Shown in pieces: positions 10,080-20,705 of a stretch of DNA of 64,000 nt; position 1 is the stretch's first letter; each line of letters starts with the position of its first letter. Both the position numbers and the translations under genes were made by a program. The DNA comes from Diplolepis rosae. Taxonomy: Eukaryota; Arthropoda; Insecta; Hymenoptera; Diplolepididae. The notes below the pieces were generated by a model that worked only from the letters and a program-made list of their open reading frames with translations, did not search any database and was not told the DNA's origin. The stretch is from NCBI GenBank assembly GCA_030998225.1, contig JAPYXD010000742.1:5084001-5148000 (forward strand), written 5' to 3'.

Positions 10080-11007
10080 CAACATTTTTATGTATTTTAA
10101 TACAAATCATTATTATCGTCTTCAAAATAGGCTCCTTTTGAGCCAATACAAGCATGCCAACGCTTAATCCAATTTTACATACACTTCTTATAGCCCTCGG
10201 CTGGTATGCCCTTTAGTTCCTTCAGCGAATTCTCCAGAGCGGATATTTGAGTTTTGGAAACAGGAAAAAGTCACATGGAGCCAGATCTGGCGATTACGGT
10301 GGCTGATCAATGACTTTTGTTGCGTGTTTAGCCAAAAATTCAGTCGGAATCAGGCTGGAATGTGACGGCGCATTATCGCGATGAAAAATCCATGAGTTGT
10401 CTACCCACAAATCCGGCCGTTTACGACGAATTGCTTTACGTAGACGCCTCAAAACGGGCAAGTAGTATTCCTGATTGACCGTTTGACACTCTGGGACGAA
10501 TTCATGATGAACCACACCACGGTAATCGAAGAATACGATGAGCATCACCTTGGTTTTTAACCGACTTTGACGTAGTTTTTTCGGTTTTGGCTCATTTTCG
10601 GTGCGCCATTTGCTAAATTGTCGGGCAGTTTCGACGTCATATTCATAAACCCATGTCTCGTTGCCAGTAATAATACGTTTGATGAATGTAGGGTCATCAG
10701 CTACGTTGGCAAGCATCTCTTTTGCGACCTCTATTTGACGTTCTTTTTGAAAAAAATTCAGGTCTTTCAGTACAAGTCTAGCGGCAACGCGCTTCACACC
10801 CAAAACATGAACTACAATGTGTTGAGTCGGTCCATAAATGATGTTCGGAGCCTCTGCTACCTCTCTAATGCCAACACGATTTTCGAGCACAATTTTCTTC
10901 ACTTTTTCGATGTTATCGTCATTAACAGAGGTGAATGGGTGACTCGCATGAGGCAAGTTCTCTACGACCTTTATATATTTCTCGAGTATGTACTTTAGGG
11001 ACAACAA
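10080..11007 (-). pseudogene. Mariner transposase, 5'-truncated and decayed
   Basis: A 237-codon minus-strand frame carries the mariner transposase from the end of the DNA-binding domain into the catalytic domain: DDNIEKVKKIVLENR, GNETWVYEYD (the first catalytic Asp of GDE is Asn), the SRLKTKVMLIVFFDYRG block, and HRDNAPSHSS with the second Asp. It stops at DQPP, where the usual Tyr codon is TAA. The text then continues SPDLAPCDFFLFPKL with the third Asp and runs, with indels, to about 10080. The N-terminal helix-turn-helix is absent. A dead copy. Confidence 0.85.
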
Positions 11008-11474
11008 ATTATATGCTTTGTGTAGTTCAGGGACAGTGTGTTACTTGCAGGACCGTCCTGGCGGTCCTAGTGGTACATCGTTTACTTCAGGGACGCTCCT
11101 GAAAGTAACCTTTACGTATAGGATTTTATGATTTCTGTTTGAATAAATATGTTATTGCTTTTCGAGAAGCAATTTTGTACGAGAACGTCATTTTTTATAT
11201 CCCGGGTACACTTGTCTTACTCAAAGTGTGGTTCCAGGACCATGCTGAGATCTTACCGTGTGTACATCCTGGATAATCGAATATTTATTCTGCTAAATGT
11301 GATAGAAAAGTCCTAAAAACAATCTGCGAAAAGTAAGGACTTTCGCAATGCATTTCTTATAACGCAGTTCTTAACAATTGTCACGTTAAGAAACAAACAA
11401 GTTACTTAATGTGGTCAGCATTAAAAAAAGAGAAAAAGAAATAATCTTCTTGTGCTAATAACTCGCATATTGAT
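11008..11474. other. No gene recognised
   Basis: Spacer between the mariner relic and the R1-type LINE. Some short palindromic text (around 11047-11070, CAGGACCGTCCTGGCGGTCC) is present. No protein or RNA gene supported. Confidence 0.4.
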
Positions 11475-11750
11475 TTGTACAGGACTCTCCAAGGACGGGT
11501 CTAGGCATACCTGTTGAAACCAAAAAAACCCCTCTCTCGAACCAATATACCGCCCGCGGAACCGCCATTCGGCTTTAAACTTCATGGGCGGTTCCGCCTC
11601 GAACGACGTCGACAGCCAAGTCCGCCCGACACGCAGGACGGCGGGTAGGCCCCGATGCGATTTCTACTGGCCCTCGTTGTTGCCGCGCTCCGCATGCCTA
11701 TCGAGCTCCCTCGTCTTCATCGCCAGGGTGACGAATGACTCGATAAGCAT

Positions 11751-12249
11751 CTATTTTTGTTTAGACAGGAGCATGAGAGAGACTATCGTGTCAGGAGTGA
11801 GTTCTGCGCTCACTGTCCGATCGAAAGCCTCTCTTGCCACGCCCCACCTGGCGCAGACAAAGAGTGTGTGCTCTGCATTGTCCACAAGGGATCCGCAGTA
11901 GCTACACGGCTCATCGTCTCTTTTCTTGAAGCGCTTCAGGTACACATTAAAGCAACCATGGCCCGAAAGCGCTTGCGCCAGGTAAAAGCCAACTCCGGGA
12001 TTAGACGGTATATTCATCTCCCGGATTGGTCACCATGCCATCTCGTCTGCCATTTCTTGACGGGTCTGCGCCTTCCATCCTTGCCAGGACCAGCACAGCA
12101 CTCGCCGACACACTTCGGTATGGTGAGACTATTCTTCGTACCACACCTCTCTGTGCCGAGAACAGCTTCTTTAGGACAGCATGGTTGTTAAGGGCACTTG
12201 TCCAGATCAGAGCTGCATAAAGCAGCTTCGAATTTACCACGCTCGCCAC
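11751..12249 (-). pseudogene. R1-clade C-terminal domain and zinc finger
   Basis: Minus-strand frames give the RT C-terminal domain (VASVVNSKLLYAALIW, FSAQRGVVRRIVSPYRSVS) and then the conserved terminal finger SYCGSLVDNAEHTLFVCARW (C-x2-C...H-x4-C), preceded by LAQALSGHGCFNVYLKRF. This finger is lost by deletion in the fuller copy at 55-60 kb, so this copy documents the ancestral C-terminus. Confidence 0.8.
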
Positions 12250-12386
12250 CAGCCTTCTTTTAGCTTACCTGGGTTCACCAATGCTGGGCATGAGCGGAGT
12301 AATGCAGCTCCACATTGGATGGCGTTGGCAGTCGCGATCTGCAGGTGTTCGCTGAAGCTAAGCCTTCGATCCAACTGCACACCCAG

Positions 12387-12949
12387 TTACCTAATGCTCT
12401 TTTTCCAGTCAATCTCATGTTCCCCGAAAACGATCTTCTGATATTTAAAGGATCTCCTGTCCGTGACCAGCAAAGCCTCGGTCTTCTCAGGGGCCATTTT
12501 CAGGTTTCTGATATCTAAGTATATATCCAAACAAGTGGACCCACCCGCGACCATTGAGGGGCGCCACATGTCATCTCTTCTTTGAGAGACCATTTGTCGC
12601 CCTCGTATATCACCCACCTGTCGCTCAGATAGTCATCTATCATTCGCCACAGGTATTCTGGAACCTTTTTCCGCACCATTGCCTCAATGCAGATATTCCA
12701 CCTCGCGGTATCAAACGCATTGCGTATGCCAATGCTGATCAACGCGCAGAATCCCTTACGCTTACCAGTTCCTCTTCTTGCTTTAGTGGCGATATCCACC
12801 ACTGCCTGGATGGCGTCAATTGTGGACCTGCCTTTCCGAAAGCCGATCTGGTTTTCCGAGAGGCCGTTCCCCATTGTATACAATAGACATATTAGTCCAT
12901 ACAATGAGGCATCCCCTAGAGGTTTGTTGCCCTTCCTCAGCAGGACCAA
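12387..12949 (-). pseudogene. R1-clade reverse transcriptase, active site deleted
   Basis: Minus-strand RT: LSENQIGFRKGRSTIDAIQ, then GFCALISIGIRNAFDTARW (motif A, with the catalytic Asp of DIRNAF replaced by Gly), then TCGAPQWSRVGPLVW (motif B, normally GVPQG). Immediately afterwards the text jumps to LDIRNLKMAPEKTEALLVTD. The FADD motif and its surroundings are missing compared with 59.35-59.5 kb. Confidence 0.8.
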
Positions 12950-13406
12950 CCTCTGCTTCTTTCAGTCTACGGAGAAGCTCCCTCCCGAAAACAGGAGTTA
13001 ACGGCTTCTAGGAGGATCTCTGGGTATGCCCCGATTACCTCTTTGAGGATCTTGTTCGGCACCCCGTCAATCCCCGGCGCTGTGTTTGCCTTGAACCTTT
13101 CACCCGTTCTCTTTAGTCCTTCGAGATTCATCGCGCTGAACCACGCAGGAACTTCGGTCTTGTCTTTGGAAAGGCTCTACGTGTGGAAACAAGCTCCGCA
13201 CAATGTACTTGACTCGATCAGCATTATCCAGGCCTGGGGTCTTTTTAGTGATTATTTTGCAGGCGAGACCCCATGGGCCCTTCTCGGCTTCCCCGATCAA
13301 GTCTTTCGAGCACTAAAGTCGGCATTTCATTATGCCTTGCCTCAGAGCTGATTTTATAATTTTCCATGCCTCCGGCAGCAGAGGATCACTCTTTGTGCGG
13401 GTAAAT

Positions 13407-13998
13407 CTACGCCGCGCTGAGAGGCATTCCCGACGCAGGACAAACAACTGGTCCTTCTACCAGTACATCGAGTCCTCGGTACGCCCGTTCCCGGATGCTA
13501 AACTCAATGCACCGGTGGTCGCTCAAGGTTATTACCTCGCGGACGCACCAGTCGCCTATCCTTGAGGCAAGACGGGGCTTGGCACTCGTGAGGTCGATAA
13601 TCGACCCCCGCGCTCCTCGTCTGAACGTAAAATCCCTGCGCCGATTCAATACAATCAGGTGTTTCCTAGTGACCATCTCGCCGACCAAGATTCCCCTCCT
13701 GTCCAGATGCGCTTCTTTCCACTCGGGTGACTTACTGTTAAAGTCGCCCGCAATAAGGGAGCGCCCACTAGCCTCTCTTAGGCTTTTCTCAAGGAGGAGG
13801 ATCTGAGTCTCGAAGATCTCGAAAGGATCGTTGTGGGAAAAGTAGAAGCTGTACACACGTACCCCCGCCACGCCCACCCAAACGAACCCCGCGCCGGTCT
13901 CCAGGAAATCCGCGATGCTCAAATCAGGGCTGCAAACAAGAATCCCAGCCCTACTTGATGCATCCTGGTACCAAGCAGAGTTTTCGGACCTTTTGTGT
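13407..13998 (-). pseudogene. R1-clade endonuclease
   Basis: Minus-strand open frame of the EEP-type LINE nuclease: RAGILVCSPDLSIADF, GVRVYSFYFSHNDPFE, SLIAGDFNSKSPEW (GDFN block), SIIDLT, and ITLSDHRCIEF (SDH block). It is close to the same domain at 57.8-58.3 kb. The frame runs past 13998 into unrelated mariner sequence. Confidence 0.8.
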
Positions 13999-14000
13999 AA

Positions 14001-14312
14001 AGTGGTGAAGAACACATTAAAAGCATTGAATTGGGAAATATTATCGCACCCACCGTACTCTCCAGACCTCGACCCGTCCGACTATCACCTTTTCGCATCG
14101 ATGGGACACTCACTCGCAGAGCAGCGCTTCGCCAATTTTGAAGAAGTCGAGAAAAAGTGTTTTTGGAATGGTATCCATGATTTGCCTGAAAGATGGGCAG
14201 AATGTGTAGAATTCAATGGTCAATACTTTGAATAAATTTTGTTTGAGATTCCCTTGAAAATTAAGTGTTTTCTTTATTGAAAAAACCGGCAAACTTCAAC
14301 TAACACCCCTGG
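14001..14312 (+). pseudogene. Mariner transposase 3' part with right TIR
   Basis: Plus-strand mariner C-terminus: [39 protein letters not shown], and a final FNGQYFE with stop at 14233. The right TIR (ending AACTTCAACTAACACCCCTGG) finishes at 14312 before TA. It is the same family as the full-length copy at 26471-27725; everything upstream of the DD34D second Asp is missing. Confidence 0.85.
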
Positions 14313-14337
14313 TATGTGTTATTTTTTACTTTTTTGT

Positions 14338-14510
14338 GGATCGCCTATTTGGATGATGTAATTATCGTGAGCGAGACCTTCGAGGATCACCTCAAATGGT
14401 TGAAAGAGGTATTGAAACGACTCGCAGCCTATTTTTCCGAAGTGAGATCAAATACCTAGGGCTCCTCATTAATAATAAGGGCGTTAGGGTAGATCCAAGG
14501 TAACCGGCTC
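14338..14510 (+). pseudogene. Ty3/gypsy RT fragment (LDD box)
   Basis: Plus-strand text [20 protein letters not shown], then after a small frame problem [18 protein letters not shown], is the palm of a gypsy RT. The mariner inserted immediately upstream of it. The same piece is at about 26279-26456 on the minus strand. Confidence 0.75.
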
Positions 14511-14837
14511 CTATTTAGGACTTGCGAGCGCTCCGAAATATTCGCAAGATTCGAAGCGTTTTAAATAACAATACATACTTATAAGAAATTTTATGACCAT
14601 CTAATAATAATTCTAATAAGTTTCAACTAAAATTGGAAGGTTTTAACATTTTTGACCAGAACTACATGTCTATATAATACTAAATATGTGTAATATTGAA
14701 TGTGTATTGTATATGAATATTTAAAGACGGAATCGGAAGGGGCTTTTCCTTCGCATTGTGACCGGCGACGGAAAAGGGGACTACAGCGATAATCCCAAGC
14801 GTAGAAAATCATAGGGAATGCCCGGACATGCCTCCAT

Positions 14838-15075
14838 GTCGACGGACAGACCGAATATTTACGGTGCTAAGGCTATGCCCTGCATTTAGTCGGATCAGCT
14901 CGGTGTGGTGTATTATGAGTTGTTGAAACCGAGTGAAGCCTTCACAAGGGATTTGTATCGTACGCAATTGATGCGTTTGAGCCGAGCATTGAAGGAAAAA
15001 CGGTCACAGTGCCAAGAGAGACACGACAAAGTTATCCTCCAGCATAACAATGCTCGACCACATGTCGGAAGACCT
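14838..15075 (+). pseudogene. Mariner transposase internal fragment
   Basis: Plus strand: RPNIYGAKAM, DQLGVVYYELLKPSEAFT, LYRTQLMRLSRALKEKR, and KVILQHNNARPHV, in which the second catalytic Asp of HDN has become Asn. This is the middle of a mariner catalytic domain. The text then leaves the family at about 15075. One stop (CATTTAGTC) is present. Confidence 0.75.
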
Positions 15076-16497
15076 GGAAGGTTTGGATATTCGATCAGAA
15101 CAAAAGGTGTACTTAAGGGTTCTACCCACATTACCAATTCCAAAGAGACTAGAACTCAACGGAGACAGACAATTTGGATGAAAATGAGTATTATGAAGGA
15201 ACAGAAGGCATACTCCATGGTGCAGGCATCGTTGATTAAGTGCAGGTAAAACTTTTAGAATTCAAAAATAGTTGGAATTTCAAAGATTTTAAAAATCGAA
15301 GAAAGTTAAAAAATAGGACATTTTTGAAAAATTTTGTTAAAATTTAAAAGCAATTTTGGCCTGTTTTGGCCCAAAATTACTCGTCTACAAAAAAAGATGC
15401 TTTGGGTCGCACGAAGTCAGAAAACTTCGCGAGTTCTGGTCCTTAAGTAACGTGCGAGAACGCCAAAGAAAATCACGCTTTTAATTCTTGAGAGAGCGAC
15501 CGTCAATTCCACAAACCCTCGTTTTTATCACCAGTGATTTGCGTTTATTTGTATCTGAAATGCGTAAAAGAACTCCAATCAAATTTCCCCTCAAATTCGC
15601 GTGGCTGCGCGTTCAAACACACGTTTTAAATTTGGGGTCTTCACCACGTCTGAAAATAAATGGGTTTGACCAATGGCTTTTCTAGCATGGAACATATGTG
15701 AATCTCCCAGTTTCTCAAAAATTCTCCCTCCCCTCTACGAGAGTCTAATTTTAATAAGAAGCGGTATCAGGGATGGACAGTGCACTGAAAAAAATTAGCG
15801 ACACAGGCCTGCCACAGTTCATCATTTGCCAACCTCCCTCGTTATAATTAATTTTTCTATAAAAGCACGCGTAACTCAGCAGGCTTTGCTCATTAGAGAA
15901 AAAAGGCATTGTCCAGCAAGCGAAGCTCCCCGCGGGGATTCGACTCTTTCGTGGCGTGAATGCTAAGAGTGGCTTATCAGGCGAAGCTCCCCGTGAGGAT
16001 TTGACACGTTCTAAACCCTCCTTTACTTATTTTTATTTTGATTGTTGGGAATGCCACGTTCGATGTGTCTCTCGATATGAGAGTTCACACTACTGGTGGC
16101 ATGAGCCGAGCTAACCGAGTTATTGGAAGAATTCGAAGCGAACGTATTTTAAAAAAATTTCCCAAAAAATAAAAAAAAAACAAAAGCCATTGATCCCTAA
16201 CTATGGGGGGACAGGAAGCATAAACAGCCGACTTCTCAAAAGTTTAGGTGCAGTGATGCTACAATGCACCACATCCAATTTCGAGCCTCGATTTATTTGT
16301 GAAGCAATGTCGCGCAGAGCGATAAGTCCTCACCTTTTTCAGGTGCGGCACCGGACTAATTCTCGAGGATCTGCAACCAAGCACACCACCTCGGATTTCC
16401 ACCTCTTTGATTAACTCCCACTTTAATCAATATGCGCGCGCTTCAATTAGCGACTGTGATCAAATCCAATGCGATCGATAAATTATAAAATTTGTAC
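15076..16497. other. No gene recognised; short duplicated motif
   Basis: No protein supported. GCGAAGCTCCCCG(C/T)G followed by GGATT(C/T)GAC occurs at 15919-15944 and again at 15980-16005, a 61-bp spaced pair in otherwise AT-rich sequence. Function unknown. Confidence 0.4.
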
Positions 16498-16539
16498 ACG
16501 ATGCCCCCCCCCCCTTAGAGACCGTTTTGGAGCTGGAAG

Positions 16540-16966
16540 TTCGTGTCAAAAGAAAGATAATGAGGCCAAAGCATGGCTAACCAAAACGGTGGCCGAGCTA
16601 AGGCCCTGGGAAGGCGCAAACCTGAAAGTAGGCGGGGTGGAGATACTCCAAAGGATGCTTAAGGCGACGGCCTGAATCCCCGGGAAGCCGGAAGACCCGG
16701 CTGTCGTCCTGCGGCGTCTGGAGGGGTTCAACCCCTCGCTGAAAACATCATCCTGGCGCATCGTCAGGCATGAGAGACCTCAGGAGGCTAGCGCGACGGG
16801 AGGATTAAAACACCTCCTAATAGTTCAGGTCCCTGAGTCTCAGGCGAGAGCCCTAGCAGGCCTCAACGACAGGCCCTTCTACCATCTTGGCCAGATTGCC
16901 TTCAGGGTAAGTGGCCGAGAGCAGGAAGGGCCTGCCATGGAAACGGAGAGGCCGGAACAGCCCTAA
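16540..16966 (+). pseudogene. LINE ORF1 C-terminal remnant
   Basis: Reads WRIVRHERPQEASATGG, then LIVQVPESQARALAGLNDRP, FYHLGQIAFRVSGREQEGPA and a stop at 16966, the end of ORF1. The first ORF2 Met is at 16967 or close by, so the two ORFs abut. Upstream text is in several frames, so ORF1 is broken. Confidence 0.65.
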
Positions 16967-18240
16967 ATGGCTGCATCCGGCTTAACCATTATCCAGATTA
17001 ACTTGCATCACAGCAAAAGTGCCTCTGCGCTTCTGCAGAAAAACATAGCCGTGATGCACACAGGCATCTCACTTATCCAAGAACCGTGAATAAATAGGGA
17101 TGTCATCAGGGGATTAGGGGGGGGCTGGCATTTCTTGTTACAGGTACCCCGAGGCACCCAACCCGAGGACATGCATTCTGGCAAAGAACGTCAACATCGT
17201 CCCACTACTGGATCTTTGCTCCAGAGACCTCATGGTGGCTTCAGTCGACCTAATAGGAATTGGTAAGCTCGTCATTGGATCGGCATACTTTCCTCATGAC
17301 AGTGTGACCCATCCACCGGAGGAAGTCCGCTCATTAGTGGACTACTGTAAGGTAAGAGGCCTGCCCCTGCTCTTGGGGTGCGATGCAAACTCTCACCATA
17401 AGCTGTGGGGTAGCACGGACGCCAACAGAAGGGGTGAGGATCTAGTGGACTATCTAATCACTACTGACTTGGATATTCTAAATACAGGTACTGTACCGAC
17501 CTTTCGGAACTCTGTGAGAGAAGAGGTAATCGACATTACCCTCTGCACCGGGAGCTTTAGGAATAAAGTAAAGAAATGGGGGGTTTCAGACGAACCCTCT
17601 CTATCTGACCACATGCTGATACTGTATGAACTGGAATCACACGCACCCTCTGGCCCCATATGGGTCAGAAACCCGAGGAGAACAAACTGGGAGCGTTATG
17701 CCACAGGCCTACAAGCTGCACTCCATGGGAAAACCATGGAAATCAAAGACGTAGATGCCCTTGAGAGGGCGGCTGACCAACTCTCGTCGGCCATCATCAC
17801 TACGTACGAACTCAACTGCTTACCTTCGGAAATCAAGAAGGCGCGGGAGACCCACTGGTGGAATGGGAAGCTTGAAAAGCTTCGCAAAGAAACTAGAGAA
17901 AGGTTCAGACGGGCCAAGAAAGGCAATACGGAAGAACTATGAAACTTATCCAATGCAACTAGGGATGCATATAGGAAAGAAATCAGGGAGGCCAAGAATA
18001 AGAGCTGGACCTCCTTCTGTTCGGACATAGAAAAGGGCGCGGAGGCGGCCAGGCTGAACAGATTACTGGCCCGCAACCCAGGAGCTATGTTGAGCACCCT
18101 AAAACTACCAGACGGGACGTACTCAGAGTCGGACAGGGAGACCCTGACCCTTCTGACAATGGCGCCCTTCCCGGGCTTTAAAGGTCCAACGGAGGTGGGG
18201 GGGGAACTCCCAAAAGAGCCGACCGCTGCCCGCGACCCAA
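16967..18240 (+). pseudogene. LINE ORF2 endonuclease and linker, broken
   Basis: The ORF2 start reads MAASGLTIIQINLHHSKSAS, the usual beginning of a LINE EEP nuclease (QxNLxxxK). A TGA replaces the Trp of the EPW motif near 17088, and a G-run at 17108 shifts the frame. The open part 17232-17942 holds LLLGCDANSHHKLWG and PSLSDHMLILYE (GDxN and SDH blocks). A further in-frame TGA occurs at 17940. The reading continues to about 18200, where a run of eight Gs precedes a shift into the RT frame. Confidence 0.8.
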
Positions 18241-20604
18241 TTGGGTTTACGCGGGCGGCTGGCCCGGGAGATCGCCTCCCCAGCCAGGGTCAGATGGGCC
18301 TTGAAGTCTTTCAACCCCTACAAGTCCCCAGGTCCGGATGGCAACTATCCGGTCCTCCTGCAGAGGGCTGGGGACCCCATCATAGGGCCGCTAGTGAGAC
18401 TTGCTAGGGCCAGTCTGACTCTGAGTTATGTCCCCAAGGCTTGGAGAGGGACAAGGGTAATCTTTATACCTAAAGCAGGCAAGAACGGATGGACTTCTCC
18501 GAAGGATTTCCGACCAATCAGCCTTACCTCCTTCGTACTAAAAATGGTGGAGAGACTAGTGGACAGATACATCCGCGATAAGATCCTGACGGTAAAACCA
18601 CTACACAGTGATCAGCATGCCTACAGGGCCGGTCACTCGACCGAAACTGCCCTTAGCAAAGCGGTGAATCTGATTGAGGACCAAATGAACCTTAAAGGAT
18701 ACGCCATTGGAACATTCATGGATATTGAGGGTGCCTTTAACCACACATCCAGTGAAGTGATCAGGAGAGCTATGATAAGACAAGGAGTCCCCATAGCCGT
18801 AGTTGACTGGACCTGCCATATGCTAGGAAACAGGAACATCACGATTACCAAAGGAAATACTACCCTCCAAGGGATCGTTGATTCAGGATGCCCGCAGGGA
18901 GGAGTACTATCTCCCCTGCTGTGGAGTCTAGTGGTGGATGAACTACTGCATCTACTAACCGACCAAGGATGTCACCCCATTGGATATGCAGACGACATCC
19001 TAGTCATAGTACGCGGAATGCATTTGGATGCACTTATGGGCGTAATGCAACAGTCGCTAAAAGCTGTGGATACCTGGTGTAGAACAACAGGACTCTCGGT
19101 GAACCCAGGTAAGACTGACGTAGTCATTTTCACCAAGCGGTACAAATGGAGTACAACTAAAACACTGGGACTGAAAAAGCAGCGTCTAGAAATTTCCAAG
19201 AGCGCTAAATATCTAGGAGTTATCTTGGACAATAAGCTCACTTGGAAAGACCACTTCGATAACAAGTGCAACAAATTTATATCAACCCTCTGGCTCTGCA
19301 GAAGAGCTATTGGCAATAATTGGGGCTTGAAACCCGACACACTGCTGTGGATCTTCACGGCGATTCTGCGTCCCAGACTAACGTATGCGTCATTGGTCTG
19401 GTGGAGCAGAGTCAAGCAGAAGACAGCCATGGCCAGGTTGGAAAGACTTCGAGGACGGATCCTTAGAGGTATCACTGGCGCCTCGAAGTCTTCACCCACA
19501 ACAGCGTTGGGAGCACTAATGGGGCTAGAGCCTCTGCACCTAACCATCACAGCCGAGGCTAGCAAGGCGGCCTGGAGAATTGGTGTAAACCCTAACACAG
19601 TGATTTCGAAAAAACTAAAAACCACTGTCAACATTGCAAAGAGACCGATCATGAAAATGGTAAGAGACAGGACGTCTCGACGGTACCTCTTCGACAAAAA
19701 GTACAAGGTAAGCTTGTCAACTATGGAAGATTGGAGGATGGGTCGGGCACACCTCCCAGGGGACGGAGACAACTGGTTTACAGACTGCTCCAAAAACAGG
19801 GAGGGTGCGGGGGCTGGTGTCTATGGGAAGAACAGCGACACACGCCTCATGGTCCCGCTGGGACCCCACTCCACAGTTCTTCAAACCGAGATGGCGGCCA
19901 TACTCCAATGCGCACACGCAGCACAGAATCATGGTCGCAACAGGAACATCCGCATCTGCTCAGATAGTAGAGCGGCCATCACGACACTAGATAAGTCAGT
20001 GACTACCTCGACGCTGGTCTGGGAATGCTATGAAGCATTGAACAAACTAGCGGAAGACAACCGAGTCACAGTCCTCTGGATTCCTGGACACAGGGGTATC
20101 AATGGCAACGAGACAGCGGATAGACTAGCCAAGCTAGCGACGAAAAAACAAAACCCATCTGGTCTAGAACCAGTAATAGGTATTTCGAACAGGTCGGCCA
20201 CAGAAGACATTAAAAAGTGGCTGGCCGAGAAACACCAGGAAGAGTGGTACAAGGCAACGGCATGCAAACAAGCCAAAGCCCTCATGGGGGAATATCTAAA
20301 TCCCAAACGAGCTGCAGATCTGCGCAGACTTAGTAGAACCGAGGTAAAGACCATAACAGAAGTGTTTATTGGTCACGGCAACCTCGCCTACCATAGACAT
20401 AATATAGGGCTTGCTAAAAGTCCACTTTGTCGACTATGTGGGGAAGACAAAGAAACTTCCACCCATATACTCTGCCATTGTCCAGCAATTGGGGACAAAC
20501 GACAGTCTCTCACGGGCCACGTCTCCATAGACGTAGCCGTGATTCAGACCAAAAACGTGGCCCAGGTCCTTGCCCTTTGGCACGGGCTGTGGGGTCGCGC
20601 ATGA
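18241..20604 (+). CDS. LINE ORF2: reverse transcriptase, RNase H and zinc knuckle (open frame)
   Basis: A 787-codon uninterrupted frame, the longest in the window. It begins at a non-ATG codon because the true start lies upstream across a frameshift. Domains in order: RT fingers with SPGPDG (about 34-40), palm motif A in TFMDIEGAFNH, motif B GCPQGGVLSPLLW, motif C GYADD with YADD at residues 249-252, RT connection, then RNase H starting FTDCSKN (Asp 515), SDSRAAITT and GNETADRLAKLATK. It ends with a zinc knuckle C730-x2-C733-x8-H742-x4-C747 and HGLWGRA. It would catalyse target-primed reverse transcription, but the endonuclease upstream is disrupted. Confidence 0.85.
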   Translation: MGLRGRLAREIASPARVRWALKSFNPYKSPGPDGNYPVLLQRAGDPIIGPLVRLARASLTLSYVPKAWRGTRVIFIPKAGKNGWTSPKDFRPISLTSFVLKMVERLVDRYIRDKILTVKPLHSDQHAYRAGHSTETALSKAVNLIEDQMNLKGYAIGTFMDIEGAFNHTSSEVIRRAMIRQGVPIAVVDWTCHMLGNRNITITKGNTTLQGIVDSGCPQGGVLSPLLWSLVVDELLHLLTDQGCHPIGYADDILVIVRGMHLDALMGVMQQSLKAVDTWCRTTGLSVNPGKTDVVIFTKRYKWSTTKTLGLKKQRLEISKSAKYLGVILDNKLTWKDHFDNKCNKFISTLWLCRRAIGNNWGLKPDTLLWIFTAILRPRLTYASLVWWSRVKQKTAMARLERLRGRILRGITGASKSSPTTALGALMGLEPLHLTITAEASKAAWRIGVNPNTVISKKLKTTVNIAKRPIMKMVRDRTSRRYLFDKKYKVSLSTMEDWRMGRAHLPGDGDNWFTDCSKNREGAGAGVYGKNSDTRLMVPLGPHSTVLQTEMAAILQCAHAAQNHGRNRNIRICSDSRAAITTLDKSVTTSTLVWECYEALNKLAEDNRVTVLWIPGHRGINGNETADRLAKLATKKQNPSGLEPVIGISNRSATEDIKKWLAEKHQEEWYKATACKQAKALMGEYLNPKRAADLRRLSRTEVKTITEVFIGHGNLAYHRHNIGLAKSPLCRLCGEDKETSTHILCHCPAIGDKRQSLTGHVSIDVAVIQTKNVAQVLALWHGLWGRA

Positions 20605-20697
20605 GGTTTTTAGTTGGTGATGCAACGGGATTACCCAAGCATCAGGGGCCCTTCGGGGTCCCAGCCATATTTATAATAATAATAATCTCATTCATTC
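20605..20697 (+). repeat. LINE 3' UTR and TAA-repeat tail
   Basis: The short 3' UTR matches that of the 3383-5840 copy up to CCAGCCATATTTA and then passes into (TAA)n, the kind of tail used by I-type LINEs. Confidence 0.7.
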
Positions 20698-20705
20698 ATT
20701 TGTAC

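Larger units (their letters stand above)
11475..14000 (-). mobile_element. R1-clade LINE, copy 1 (5'-truncated)
   Basis: The minus strand carries endonuclease, reverse transcriptase and C-terminal zinc-finger remnants in LINE order. Its 3' end (the complement of 11475-11530, including CAGGTATGCCTAGACCCGTCC) matches the 3' end of the fuller copy at 55.3-60.5 kb. It is truncated at its 5' side inside the endonuclease at about 14000, where it abuts a mariner 3' part. The RT active site is deleted, so the copy is inactive. Confidence 0.85.
14000..14717. repeat. Inverted duplication, unit 1 (pairs with 26066-26787)
   Basis: This 0.72-kb block, which contains a mariner 3' part and a gypsy RT piece, is a near-identical reverse complement of 26066-26787. 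Only a few mismatches were seen by eye. Its left limit coincides with the 5' truncation of the R1 copy. Confidence 0.85.
16498..20697 (+). mobile_element. RNase H-bearing LINE (I/LOA-like), long copy
   Basis: Plus-strand LINE with an ORF1 end, endonuclease, RT, RNase H and zinc knuckle, ending in a TAATAATAATAA tail near 20671-20686. It is the same family as 3383-5840, sharing the 3' UTR from the stop codon on (GATGCAACGGGATTACCCAAGCATCA at both). An 8-bp ATTTGTAC at 16490-16497 and 20698-20705 may be the target-site duplication. The copy is disabled by an endonuclease stop and frameshifts, yet its RT-RNase H frame is still open. Confidence 0.85.

Noticed and set aside
18972..19793. A 273-codon minus-strand frame within the LINE RT
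   Set aside because: Antisense of the conserved RT frame, with no domain of its own.
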